From: Chrysophaeum taylorii
Lineage: Eukaryota; Sar; Pelagophyceae; Pelagomonadales; Pelagomonadaceae
Assembly (NCBI GenBank): GCA_029834535.1
Contig: JAQMWT010000360.1
Coordinates: forward strand, 1-64,000
Direction: 5' to 3'
DNA: 64,000 nucleotides
The position numbers were made by a program, and so were the translations under genes. Shown one piece after another: positions 28,915 through 37,850 of the stretch. The notes under the pieces were generated by a model that did no database searches, was not told where the DNA came from, and was given only the letters and a program-made list of their open reading frames with translations. Position 1 is the stretch's first letter, and each line of letters begins with the position of its first letter.

Positions 28915-30815
28915 TGAGCATCATCATGATCCCGCGGTAATTGCCCGGCAGGGAGAGGTCCCCCTTCTTGGGGAGAATCCCGAGGAGGCCTACGTCCCAC
29001 TCGGCCAGCTGGACTTCGGACTCCCAGAACTCGAGGACTACACGCCCCAACAGCGGGAGCGTGCGAGCGTCGGTGGCGAGCGCCTTCCAGACCTCCGCGC
29101 GCAGGCCCGATTCGCCGGGCGCGGTGCAGTTCAGCTGACCAACGGCCCGTTTTATCTCCTCCTGCGTCGGTTTTTCCCCGAGTTCCGGACGGATCGGCAA
29201 GTGGTCAACGTCGTTGATCACGGTGGGGTCGTAGCGAGCTTGTCGACTGTAGAGCTGCTTGAAGTGTGCCTTGAACACGTCGGCGTTCTCCTGTGGCGAC
29301 GAGCACCTGCTACCGTCGGCCTTCGTCATCTGTACCTGCCTAGCCAATGTGGTTTTCGTGAGACCGCGTCGGAGCCGTCCGACCGTGTTCCAGTATTTCG
29401 AGGTGCCGCCGAGCGACTCGCTTCCCGCGTTGAGTCCGTCGCACAGACGAGTAATCCATCGTTCTTTCGCCCGTGCTACGTCCTTCGCGAGCCGCGATTT
29501 GATCGCCCGAAGGTCGTGGAGGACCGTGGACGCCGAGCGAAGACGGCGCCGGGCACCGAGCGAGAGCACAAACGCGTGGAGGGAGTTGCGTCGCTCGATC
29601 AGAGGATGGAGCTCTTCTGCCGCGTCCTCCTCAAACCATCCGGGTCGGAGGCGTCGGATCTTCGGCAGTAAGGCGTCAGAGGCCGAGGCCGCCGCCCGCG
29701 CAAGGCGGGAGTACGGAGAGGACGGCGAGCCCCGGTCGGCGTCGGGTACCCCGTCCGTGGCGTCGGTCGGTGCGTCGTCGGTCGCGTCGTCACGTGACCC
29801 ACGGCCCAAGCCGAAGATGTCGAGCACTTTCGAGCACCACCGGCGCTGGAATCCGAAGCGCGTGCTTTCTTAGCGCAGGGGAGCGTAGTCGAGGCGCGCC
29901 AGAGAGGGCCGTGTGCCAGGAGGCCGTGCGAGGCGGACTTTGACGCGCAGGATGCACTTGAGAGCGCGGTGGTCCGAGTCCACGAGGTTGCTGGTCAAAC
30001 CCACAACAGCGAACCGGTGCACGTCGCGTCGCCTCGAGATCATGTGATCGAGCTGGTACGTCTTCCAGGAGCGCGGGTGCAGCCACGACGCGTAGGCGCG
30101 CTTGCGGAAGAACATGCCGACCGACGCCAGACGCCGTGTTGCGAGGAACGTGTGGAGACGGCAGCCAGCGTCGTCGACGTAATGCGCCCCGTAGGGTCCA
30201 CAGGGGCCGTCGACGACGACGTACTTGGAGCGCACGCCGAGAGCCGCGTTCCCGTCCATCCCCAGGACGAGGATGTCGTCCGGCCGCCGCGCTTGAAGCG
30301 CAAGGTCAATGTCGTCGAAGAACGCGTCCCACTTCTCGTCAGGCGCGGTTCCGACAGGAGCGTAAGCGCTCACGACGAAGAGGCCGAGGTCTCGATCGTC
30401 ATCGTCCTGGACATCGAGTCGCAGCGCAATGACTCGCGCAGATGCGCGGATAACGGTGCTGCCGCTCGCGTGCCACGCCTGTTGCGCCGCAGGGGACAGC
30501 ACCACGGCCACACCTTGGCTGCCGCGGGAAGACTGCCTGCTCGGAGGCTGCCAAACCGGAACAAACAGCGACGTAGCCTTGTCGCTCGAGCGACTCGTTG
30601 CCGGCGAGCCATGTCTCCTGCAACGTGGGCGCGAAGATGTCCCGCCGCCGTAAAGATGCGAACAACTCTTCCTTCTTCTCGTCGCGTCGCAGACCGCGAA
30701 CGTTTTGGTCCACGAATAATCGACCCGTCCGTCGCGTTCTACCCAACCGAGCGAACCCCATCCCAGCGCAGACTTTCCGGGTGCTAACCGGCCAGCCCGG
30801 GAGGTGAGCAGGCAC
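28915..30815 (-). mobile_element. LINE retrotransposon, endonuclease plus start of RT, truncated and decayed
   Basis: Minus-strand EEP-type (APE-like) endonuclease. The first part is in the 30399-30815 frame (LFVDQNVRGLRRDEKKEEL..LQETWLAGNE), then there is a frameshift near 30525 into 29870-30525 (GVAVVLSP, LGMDGNAALG, YQLDHMISRRR, SDHRALK), giving the D, QLDH and SDH catalytic motifs. A TAA at 29870-29872 follows, and the same phase reopens for an inter-domain region and the first RT motif (LPKKGDLSLPGNYRGIMM, ending about 28919). There the homology stops and unrelated AT-rich sequence begins, so palm and C-terminus are missing. The 5' 120 bp recur at 47103-47222. Confidence 0.85.
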
Positions 30816-30997
30816 CGTCTCACTCCGGGACGGCCGGGGCCGCCGCAGGGAGCAAGCGTATTAGGCGCCGTCCTCCATCGAAACAACGCAACAACCATAA
30901 GGCTAACAACGATCGCAGGGTAACTAACCAATCAGCGTTCAGATAAGCTCGTCATAGAGAGAGAGGTCGCAGTAAAAAAAAAATCAATAAGCCCCAG

Positions 30998-32878
30998 TCA
31001 TTGGAGATCGAAGCCGAAAGTCCAGCCGCACTGGGTCCAGTTGACGAGCTGGTCGTAGACGAAGGGGAGGTGGGGAGAAAAGGGCGCGGTCATGTTGTAG
31101 TACTCGAGGTTGGTGAGGTAGGTAGAGGGTTGGTGTTCGAGGAGGTGGGGAAAGGGGATGAGGTCGTGTGCGCCGTGTCCCGCGCAGATGGTCGAGGCGT
31201 TGAGAGTTGGCATGTCGTCGGCTTTCGTGACGTTGGACCAGTCGTAGTAGCTCGACGAGACGGTTTTCCAGGTCTGGTCGAAGTTCCACGCGCCGGTGTC
31301 GTTGAGGTAGCGGAGTTGCTGTACGAATCGTTCCTGCATGCCGTGGATGATCCAGAATATAGGGTCGTTTGGCGAGGCATCGCTGACGACTTGGCCGAGG
31401 TGGCCTACGTTGAGGATTTGGCGGAGCACGATACCCCAGATCGTCGCGTTCCGGTCCGACGCGTCGAATTCGCCTTCGGAGGAAAATTTCAGGGATTCGA
31501 AGCATCCGGTGGCATTGAGAATGTCCCACGGCGAGAAATTCTGGTAGTGCTTCGCGAGTACCGGATCGTTGCCACCGCAGGCGCAATCGACGGCTGGCGT
31601 GTCGGGAGCGCAGAACGAGGGACACTGGAGGACCCCCTTGCGCCAGAGCAGTTTAGAAGCGATGTTGATGGCCGACGACGCATTGTATAACCGCCGGCTA
31701 AGCTCTGGCTCGTCGGCTTTGAGCTCGGGAATGTAGTTCCAGTACCCCCCGACCGCGCCGTGTACGGGCGCGTGAAGGCTTACCGACACGGCACCAATCA
31801 TCCCGCCGTATTCGTGGCTCGCGAGGAAAATCTTGCGGAACTCGTCGCACCCAAAGTCGGGGACGTTGACGTAGTTTTTCAGCCCCAGAATACTATCGGA
31901 TCGAGTCAGAAAGGGGGTGGGGTCCGTGTTCCAGGGCGACATGAGGTTGCCGTAGGCGTTGCCGTTCCCTTTAGGAATCGGGAGGTAGGCGAACCTGCCC
32001 GAGTCTACGACGTGAAGCGAATTATTGGGGCTAACCGTCGAAAACCAGTCGCTCGACCACAATACCGACTCCGTCCAGCAGCAATCGCGCGTCACGTATT
32101 CGATCGTGTAGTCCCAATACGCCATCGCAATTTTCTCGTCGATTTCTTGGAGGGTTTGTTCGTAGCGCCGCGTGAACCCTAAGTGGTTGTTGACGAAGCC
32201 CGAGCCCGAGTGCCAGTGGTCGCACTCGCGGTCGGAGGACCAGAAATGGTGTTGCCGCGTGAACCACGCCGCCGACCTATAACGGGGCCCGTACATTTGC
32301 TGGCCCACCGCGTCCGGCACGGCGTGCGTCACCGCGATCGCGTCGAGCAGTCGAGACCTCGCGACTGCCGTGAGATCCCTAACCTCGCGCCGCACGTATC
32401 TCGCCACGAGCTCGAACTTGAGCCTTCCTGACCTCAGCTCGAACACCCCAACCTTGGTGGCCGTCACGTCGAGCCGGCACCCGCCGTAGTTTACGCTTTC
32501 CAGGTCGGAAGAAACCTCGCAATCCTCCTCGCCCAAGACCTCGACTCGGGTCGTCTCGAATAATTCGAGGATTATGCCATCGTACAATCCGTTGGCGATC
32601 GGTCTCCGCAAATTCCGCTCGTACGAGTTCGACGCGAACACGCACACCCCCTCCCAGCAGTACCGCTGGACCCCTGGGGTAGTAGACGTAAACTCCTCTT
32701 CCTTGTCTGACCGCAGCACGACAACGCCGCGACGGCGGTACGTTGCGACCAATCCTAACAACAACACTCCGACAAGTGCGACGAGCCGAACCTTGCGTCG
32801 TGATCGCACCGCGGGCTCACTCTTCTGCTTCTCGATGGATCCGTAGTCGTTGTACATTTTGTTGAACTTTGCTTCCAA
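30998..32878 (-). CDS. Membrane-anchored tyrosinase-like copper protein
   Basis: 626 residues. Basic Arg/Lys residues then a hydrophobic span (about 30-46) make a type II signal anchor. CuA candidates are H210/H211, H221/H223 and H232 in HWHSGSGFVNNHLGFTRRYE, followed by IAMAYWDYT, the usual YWDW strand. CuB first ligands are H369 and H373 (HAPVHGAVGG) and the third is H512 in SPNDPIFWIIHG. The gap of about 139 residues between H373 and H512 is much longer than the usual 25-30 and is filled by a Cys-rich segment. Family members oxidise phenols or carry oxygen. N-glycosylation sites (NDT, NAT) fit a secretory-pathway location. Substrate is unknown. Confidence 0.85.
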   Translation of the reverse strand: MEAKFNKMYNDYGSIEKQKSEPAVRSRRKVRLVALVGVLLLGLVATYRRRGVVVLRSDKEEEFTSTTPGVQRYCWEGVCVFASNSYERNLRRPIANGLYDGIILELFETTRVEVLGEEDCEVSSDLESVNYGGCRLDVTATKVGVFELRSGRLKFELVARYVRREVRDLTAVARSRLLDAIAVTHAVPDAVGQQMYGPRYRSAAWFTRQHHFWSSDRECDHWHSGSGFVNNHLGFTRRYEQTLQEIDEKIAMAYWDYTIEYVTRDCCWTESVLWSSDWFSTVSPNNSLHVVDSGRFAYLPIPKGNGNAYGNLMSPWNTDPTPFLTRSDSILGLKNYVNVPDFGCDEFRKIFLASHEYGGMIGAVSVSLHAPVHGAVGGYWNYIPELKADEPELSRRLYNASSAINIASKLLWRKGVLQCPSFCAPDTPAVDCACGGNDPVLAKHYQNFSPWDILNATGCFESLKFSSEGEFDASDRNATIWGIVLRQILNVGHLGQVVSDASPNDPIFWIIHGMQERFVQQLRYLNDTGAWNFDQTWKTVSSSYYDWSNVTKADDMPTLNASTICAGHGAHDLIPFPHLLEHQPSTYLTNLEYYNMTAPFSPHLPFVYDQLVNWTQCGWTFGFDLQ

Positions 32879-33026
32879 AGGTCGAATTCTAATAATTGGC
32901 TCGGTTTCTCATTAAGGATATTATTATTAATTAATCAGCGTTGGTTTCGTCAAAAGAACACTGATGACGTCACACTGCTTCCAAAATGACGCGATAATAT
33001 ATATATTAAATATATTATCCTAACTA
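32879..33026. other. AT-rich upstream region of the tyrosinase-like gene
   Basis: AT-rich DNA with TATTATTATTAATTAATCAG and ATATATATTAAATATATTATCC, plausible promoter DNA for the minus-strand tyrosinase gene. A GCGTTGGTTTCGTCAA segment at 32938-32953, continuing through GATGACGTCACAC, has a diverged copy at 34364-34401, outside and inside the left Helitron-like arm. Confidence 0.4.
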
Positions 33027-33520
33027 CTAATCGACAGATGTTTGTCTGTCTGTTTGTTTGTCTGTCTGTCTGTTTGTCTTTGTCCCTCGATTTAGGGTAA
33101 GGATCAGGTAGGCGCGAGAGTAAGGATCATGTAGGCGCGAGAGCCAGAGAGTGATCCTCGAAGCCGTCTACGGCGACCTCGCAGACTATTTCCACGACCC
33201 GCGGCGGCTCTTTTAGCCAGCGCGCCATTCTCACGCCCCGTCGAAATGATGTTGTCGATGCTGACAACGCGCGCCTAATCGACAGATGTTTGTCTGTCTG
33301 TTTGTTTGTCTGTCTGTCTGTTTGTCCCTCGATTTAGGGTAAGGATCAGGTAGGCGCGAGAGTAAGGATCATGTAGGCGCGAGAGCCAGACAGTGATCCT
33401 CGAAGCCGTCTACGGCGACCTCGCAGACTATTTCCACGACCCGCGGCGGCTCTTTTAGCCAGCGCGCCATTCTCACGCCCCGTCGAAATGATGTTGTCGA
33501 TGCTGACAACGCGCGCATGA
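33027..33520 (+). repeat. 248-bp tandem duplication at the edge of the left Helitron-like arm
   Basis: The unit starting TCGACAGATGTTTGTCTGTC at 33031 repeats at 33279, so the period is 248 bp (the second copy is about 4 bp shorter in its TTTG tract). Each copy runs through CGAAGCCGTCTACGGCGACC to GCTGACAACGCGCG. The unit's second half is also present inverted at 42630-42790. CTAATCGACAG at each unit start is also found inverted at the end of module A (8797-8807). Confidence 0.85.
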
Positions 33521-33960
33521 CTGCGGCCTTTTTTTCCCGGAGACGAGGCGTCGGAGTTCTTTTCGGCTGACTAGGCTGGGTCGGAAGACGACGCCTCGCT
33601 CTTTACAGTAGAGTTTTCAACTCCCTGACAACCAACGGCATGCTGACTTTGATCGCGAGCTTAAAGTCTTCGCAACCTCGACCCGTCGCACGGCCACTGC
33701 AACGGTACCAGATACATGATGGATCGTGTCGTTGTCACCGAGGGTCCTCCAACCTGTATCCCTTAAGGCCCGCCTACGCCAAACGATCAACAAGAGCCAG
33801 GGCCAGACGCCCCGCGAGGTCCGCGTCCTCTTGCCCACAAGCCCGTCTTCTGTCACGTCCAGCTCTACGCGGCTCTGTGTCGATCGGCAACCCCGAGAAT
33901 ATGCTCTTCTGAGTCGACGACTCCACCCTACCTCACACGTGCTCCGCAATACCGATAAGC
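33095..33960 (+). pseudogene. Helitron PIF1-like helicase C-terminal remnant, left arm
   Basis: Plus-strand frames contain remnants of a Helitron-type SF1 helicase. ILTPRRNDVVDADNAR lies near 33230-33275 and again near 33475-33515 (in full helicases, ILTP/AP-x-N-x-x-VD-x-IN). VFNSLTTNGM then lies near 33612-33645, and PVSLKARLRQTINKSQGQT at about 33755-33815 is the conserved motif VI region (A-x-T-INKSQGQT). Frames change several times, so the gene is dead. The matching right-arm copy runs inverted at 42800-42180. Only the helicase C-terminus is seen; no HUH Rep motif is visible nearby. Confidence 0.7.
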
Positions 33961-33984
33961 CCCCTACCGGCGTCTACTCGCGCA

Positions 33985-34330
33985 CTATAGGTGAACTTAC
34001 TGGGATCACGTGAACTTACTGGGGTTTGAGATTGGGACTCGGTGAACTGAGTGACCAGGTGAACTTACTGGGACCAGGTGAACATACTGGGTTTTTTTGA
34101 CAACTCAAACTCAAAGGTTAGCGGCGTGTGCGGATCAAGGCAGCTTAGATTGGCGGAAGCGAGAGCGACGAGCTCGAAGGAGAGTGGGGTGAGTGGATGT
34201 GAGCACGAGTCGGCTTACGCCGAACTTACTGGGGTTAGAGATTGGGACTAGGTGAACTTACTGGGACCAGGTGAACTTACTGGGGTTAGAGATTGGGACC
34301 AGGTGAACTTACTGGCGAACTTACTGGCCT
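33985..34330 (+). repeat. Iterated GTGAACTTACTGG motif cluster, left arm
   Basis: Nine exact or one/two-off copies of GTGAACTTACTGG start at about 33992, 34011, 34060, 34079, 34221, 34252, 34271, 34303 and 34316. Several are linked by GGACCAGGT or GGTTAGAGATTGGGA. Between the two sub-clusters is a 110-bp spacer (34100-34210) that also occurs inverted at 41958-42055 and diverged at 16731-16822. It is non-coding. Such clusters are typical of transposase-binding subterminal repeats. Confidence 0.75.
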
Positions 34331-34636
34331 GCACTTGTATATATTATGGGTCGGTTCTTTACATTCGGCGTCGGTTTCGTCAAATGAACATTCATGACGC
34401 CACACCACTGAATGCAATCCAATAAGCCGTTGGAATTGTGTGAGAAATGAGGGACGACATCAACGACGTGGAGGCTGGATGATGCCAATGAAGACAAAAA
34501 AACCGTGGGCGGACGCGGCGGCGGGCGCGCGGTCGGGGGACTAAACCTGCCCATGGGGTGGGATAGGGGAGGCGGTCGGGAGGCCGAGGCTTGAAAAGAG
34601 GGGCTAGGGTGTGTCTCTAAAGGTCAACTGCGAAAG
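34331..34636. other. Non-genic stretch inside the left arm
   Basis: No gene. It holds the diverged GCGTCGGTTTCGTCAAATG copy (34364-34382) of the 32938 motif and a GGGCGGACGCGGCGGCGGGCGC stretch. The remainder is unassigned. Confidence 0.4.
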
Positions 34637-34742
34637 AGGGGTATGTGTGTGCGTGAGGTGCACGAAGGATGTGTGTGGTTTGTTTTGTGGGGTAGGAGAG
34701 ATGTGCCTGACGGGCGTAGACAGGTATGCGGGACCTAGTCTC
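34637..34742 (-). repeat. Repeat module A, copy 2 (partial, inverted)
   Basis: Reads, on the minus strand, as the second half of module A: GACTAGGTCCCGCATACCTG, CCCGTCAGGCACATCTCTCC, then ACACACATCC and a CA-rich tract. It matches 8660-8760 and 42990-43090 and lacks the first half of the module. Confidence 0.7.
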
Positions 34743-34789
34743 TAGGGTGCGGGTGCGAGGCGAGTTAGGCAAGAGCGCGAGCACGGTAC

Positions 34790-35450
34790 GAGAAACGAAA
34801 TTGCTCGAAGTTTGTGACGCGAAGAAACGAGTAAGGCACTTTCCTCGTCGTCGAGGTCGCCAAATCTTGTTGCGTCCTCCGCCACGTACTCGAGGAATTC
34901 GTCCATACGTTCGCGACGAAGACGACGCGCGCGCGCGCGCTGCGCTTCGCGCTCGCGGTCCAACGCCAAGATTGCAGACTCGGTACCAGCATCAGCTTGT
35001 TTCTTTGCAGCATCGCGCACTCCTTCGTGACTTCGACGATTCGTTTCGCGTTCCCGCTCACATTGCAAGATCGCAGCCTCGTCTCCAGCTCGTTTAGCTC
35101 CCCTCCGACTCTCGCGCCTTGCGACGCGGCGCAGACGATCAGCCTCGCGTTCGTCCTCGAGCGCGAAAACATCTAGTCCTCGTCGCCGGCGTGCGCTTCT
35201 TCTAGACGATCATCACGCCGCTGTGCAATTGCAACACGCTTGGCCTCGCGTTGACGCTCGAGCAGTATCGCGCCGCATCCTCGTCGCCGGCGGAAACACC
35301 TTCACGACGAGCGGCCCGCAAGCGCCCCATCTTGTCGCGACGGACCGCACGTTCGCGCTCGAGAAAGACATCGTCTCGAACACGCCACAAGCGCTTCCAC
35401 GCATCAACAGCGCGCTTGTACACTTTCTCTTCGCCATTCCACTCCTGGGC
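34790..35450 (-). pseudogene. Decayed coiled-coil protein with about 37-residue repeats
   Basis: On the minus strand, shifting phase near 35270 and near 35175, at least three copies of a charged repeat can be read. The consensus is A-I-L followed by R-E-R-E-A-x-R and then an Arg-rich helix ending A-G-D-E. Examples are AILLERQREAKR, AILQCERERETNR and AILALDREREAQRARARR. The frame is broken by small indels and a stop, so it is a pseudogene or a fast-decaying low-complexity gene; introns cannot be excluded without RNA data. No family is assigned. Confidence 0.45.
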
Positions 35451-35882
35451 GAGGACACTCGAGTATCAGTTCCTTTTCAAAGGAACTTGCGCCTCTTTCG
35501 TTTTTTCCCGCACGATCTCCCGCCTCGCCGAGCGCCGGACGGTTTGTCTCGTCATCCCGGGCCGCGCGGCGGTCCGCCGTCGCTCTCCACGACGCCGTTT
35601 AAAGCAAGAAAAACCGGAACACGTCATAAAGCAGTCTTGCTTCCTATACGTGTAATATGAGTGATCGTCTGCGCCACGTATGCGGCAATCGTCGTAGTCA
35701 CCAGTGCTCCCCCCTCCCACCATTTTTTCCCAACCAAAGCCCTTCCGCGCCGGTCCTAATTATTCTCTGAAACAAGACGCTGTGTGCGTTGTTCCTCTCT
35801 CAAGTCTCGTGGTCTGATCACAATGTAGGAGCCATAGAGATATTATCTTTGTGATGACAAGAACCCCGGAAATTGAGGGCAT
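35451..35882. other. Intergenic, no recognised gene
   Basis: Frames at 35223-35660 (plus) and 35466-35723 (minus) carry no domain. The minus-strand frame is Arg/Lys-rich in its last third and may belong to the decayed coiled-coil gene to its left. The DNA near 35830-35860 is AT-rich and could hold the 3' end of the next minus-strand gene. Confidence 0.4.
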
Positions 35883-36812
35883 TCACTTACGACGAGGAAG
35901 GGTGGGCACAAGGACATCCGTCGTTATTGCCCGGGGGCGTGGAGCTCCCTGGGAGATAGATGGCAGGGGAAAGGTGCGGTTTTGGTGGAGAGCGTGGTGT
36001 TGGAGCTTATGGGGTGGCGGACGAGGAGTAGAAACATTATGCGGAATACCACCACCGGCGCGCTTGGCATGTCGGAATGAGACCCATGAAAAATCGGCGC
36101 AGACGCCGCGACCCGCGCAATTATTGACGTGTGATTTGTGGTGGAGCATGAGGCGGCACGCGCGAGCGTTGGCAAAGAGAGCATAGACGTCGCTGAGTGC
36201 GAGGGCGTTGGTGACGCGAGCGCGGACGGTGAGTTGGTCGACATGGAGCGCACCGGCTCTGCAGAGATCGGCGATATCCTTGACGAGGGCGTACTCGTTG
36301 TTGGGGACGTTGAGGATCGCGAGTTGCGAGACGTTGTTCGAACGAGCGTCGAGGCTCGTGACATTCTTCGCGACGCAGCCCGTGAGAGTGGCGTCGAAAA
36401 GGGGACCGAGGCTCAGTATCGTGCAGGGGTGTTGGTGCGCCTCTGGGCCGCACAACCACTTGCCTTCCACGCGGCGCTCGGCAGCGCACGAGTACTCTGG
36501 ACGCCACGGGGCAAAGTTCAGCGCTGGCCTCCTCGAATTCCGAAAAGATTCGTCGCCGAATTGGAGTGCGTGTACCTCGAGGCGGGTCCTCTCGGCGGCG
36601 AGCGCCGCCTGGCGCCAGGCCTCGAGCCACTCCTCGCCAGCGACAAGCTGCACAAGCTCTGCGTCGAGCCTCGCGAGTTCCGCGGCTCCGTCTCGGCCGA
36701 GAAGTTGTTGTTCTATGCTCGTGTTGGACGGTGGCTTGGCGTGGCGAGGTGTGAGCCGGCAGTTCAAGACGACGAACCCGCACGCGACGAGGACAACCAT
36801 CGCCCGTGCCAT
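35883..36812 (-). CDS. Secretory METTL24-like (Methyltransf_22-type) protein
   Basis: 309 residues. An N-terminal hydrophobic helix (about residues 4-17, MVVLVACGFVVLN) indicates a signal peptide or anchor, followed by a coiled stem. The middle (PEYSCAAERRVEGKWLCGPE, then CTILSLG) resembles the start of METTL24-type domains, in which C-x-x-x-x-R-x-G-x-W-x-C precedes a CVVYSLG/SIG strand. SLDARSNNV and HVDQLTVR follow as later Rossmann strands, and GRGVCADFSWVSFR resembles the family's C-terminal CVEYSW-V block. The glycine-rich SAM loop is short and atypical (LGPLFDATL), so activity is doubtful. A Pro/His-rich tail follows. Substrate is unknown. Confidence 0.55.
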   Translation of the reverse strand: MARAMVVLVACGFVVLNCRLTPRHAKPPSNTSIEQQLLGRDGAAELARLDAELVQLVAGEEWLEAWRQAALAAERTRLEVHALQFGDESFRNSRRPALNFAPWRPEYSCAAERRVEGKWLCGPEAHQHPCTILSLGPLFDATLTGCVAKNVTSLDARSNNVSQLAILNVPNNEYALVKDIADLCRAGALHVDQLTVRARVTNALALSDVYALFANARACRLMLHHKSHVNNCAGRGVCADFSWVSFRHAKRAGGGIPHNVSTPRPPPHKLQHHALHQNRTFPLPSISQGAPRPRAITTDVLVPTLPRRK

Positions 36813-36896
36813 ACTCTTCTCAGAATTCGTGCGACGGCCGCGAATTTTTAATTTTCTTGTTGGGACCCATGATAAGCTGACTAATAATAATTATTA

Positions 36897-37727
36897 TTAT
36901 CTCGACCTGACGAGGGCCACCAATCCGACACACAGGGCTCCCGCGATCGCACCGACCCCCCCCGCCCACGCGACGGCCCGGTGGTCGTCGAGGAGGTCGC
37001 GCACCGGGCCCTCAAGGAGGCCCCGCACGCCGTCGAGCGGCTCCGGCGTTGTTTGGGAGGCCTGGTCGGTGGAACCACCACCACCACCACCACCACTACC
37101 TTTGGGGTAATGGGGCGTTTTGTCGGCGAGCATCGCCTGGACCCGGTCGGCGGAGGCCGTGAGGTCGGTCGCCGCGGCGCGGAAGGCCTCTAGGCGCTCG
37201 GCCTCGCTGCGGGATCTCAAGACGGTGGAGGCGACGAAGATCACCGTGTTCACGATGATGAGTGCCGAGGTCCCGTAGAGAGAGAGTGTGGATATTTTCT
37301 TCGAGAAGAGGAGCTCGGTCTGGTAGCTGGCCTGCACAGCCCGCATGTAATTGCGCTGCGCTGCCTCGGCGTCGCGCTCGGCGTTGCCTCGCGCCTCTAG
37401 GGACTGCTCGACGTCGCCGCGCGTCTCGTAGTCGCGCGTCAAGAGCGCCGTGAAGCGCTGCACGTCCTCGGCGTCCCAGCTGTCTTTCCGCTGCAGCAAC
37501 CTCGAGAGCTCGGCCTGCGTCACGCTCCTCGAAGCGACCGCGGCATCGTGCACGCGCAACGCCTCCGCCCGCGACAGCAGCGCCTTTTCGTGGGACCTTT
37601 CCTTCGCGTGCACCTCCTCCTTGAGTCGGTCGAGTTCCACGAGCCCGGTCGTATCAGAGACGTAGCTCCAGGCGCGTTGAAGCCAGGCGCGAGGCTCGCG
37701 ACGCACGAGGAGCTGAATCATCCTCAT
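36897..37727 (-). CDS. CCDC51/She9-Mdm33 family mitochondrial inner-membrane protein
   Basis: I place the start at the Met at 37727, giving MRMIQLLVRREPRAWLQRAW, an Arg-rich amphipathic N-terminus suited to mitochondrial import. The open frame extends upstream to 37838 with an unlikely hydrophobic lead. Next come a long coiled coil (ELDRLKEEVHAKERSHEKAL, then SRSVTQAELSRLLQRKDSW), the family signature DAEDVQRFTALLTRDYE, and YQTELLFSKKISTLSLYGTS ahead of a transmembrane span (ALIIVNTVIFVASTV). A second span lies at the C-terminus (AVAWAGGVGAIAGALCVGLVALV). The family includes yeast She9/Mdm33, needed for inner-membrane shape, and animal CCDC51 (MITOK), a mitochondrial potassium-channel subunit. 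Divergent from the GT32 gene. Confidence 0.85.
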   Translation of the reverse strand: MRMIQLLVRREPRAWLQRAWSYVSDTTGLVELDRLKEEVHAKERSHEKALLSRAEALRVHDAAVASRSVTQAELSRLLQRKDSWDAEDVQRFTALLTRDYETRGDVEQSLEARGNAERDAEAAQRNYMRAVQASYQTELLFSKKISTLSLYGTSALIIVNTVIFVASTVLRSRSEAERLEAFRAAATDLTASADRVQAMLADKTPHYPKGSGGGGGGGSTDQASQTTPEPLDGVRGLLEGPVRDLLDDHRAVAWAGGVGAIAGALCVGLVALVRSR

Positions 37728-37850
37728 AACGCTAACCCTACAGTCGTCGTAGTAAAAGACGCGCAGAATATAACAACTAATAACAAAACAAACAAACCCT
37801 TGTTTTCGGTTCCCAAAAACAACAACAACAACGACCACAACGACACAATA
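37728..37850. promoter_or_regulatory. 123-bp divergent promoter region
   Basis: It lies between the start codons of the CCDC51/She9-like gene (37727, minus) and the GT32 gene (37851, plus). It is A-rich on the plus strand with (AAC)n and AACAAACAAACCC tracts. No definite core-promoter element was identified. Confidence 0.45.

Noticed and set aside
31001-31690. 229-codon plus-strand ORF
   Set aside because: Antisense shadow of the tyrosinase-like gene with no motif.
37548-37850. N-terminal 101-codon extension of the GT32 ORF
   Set aside because: It overlaps the divergent CCDC51/She9 gene and would hide a clear signal peptide starting at 37851.
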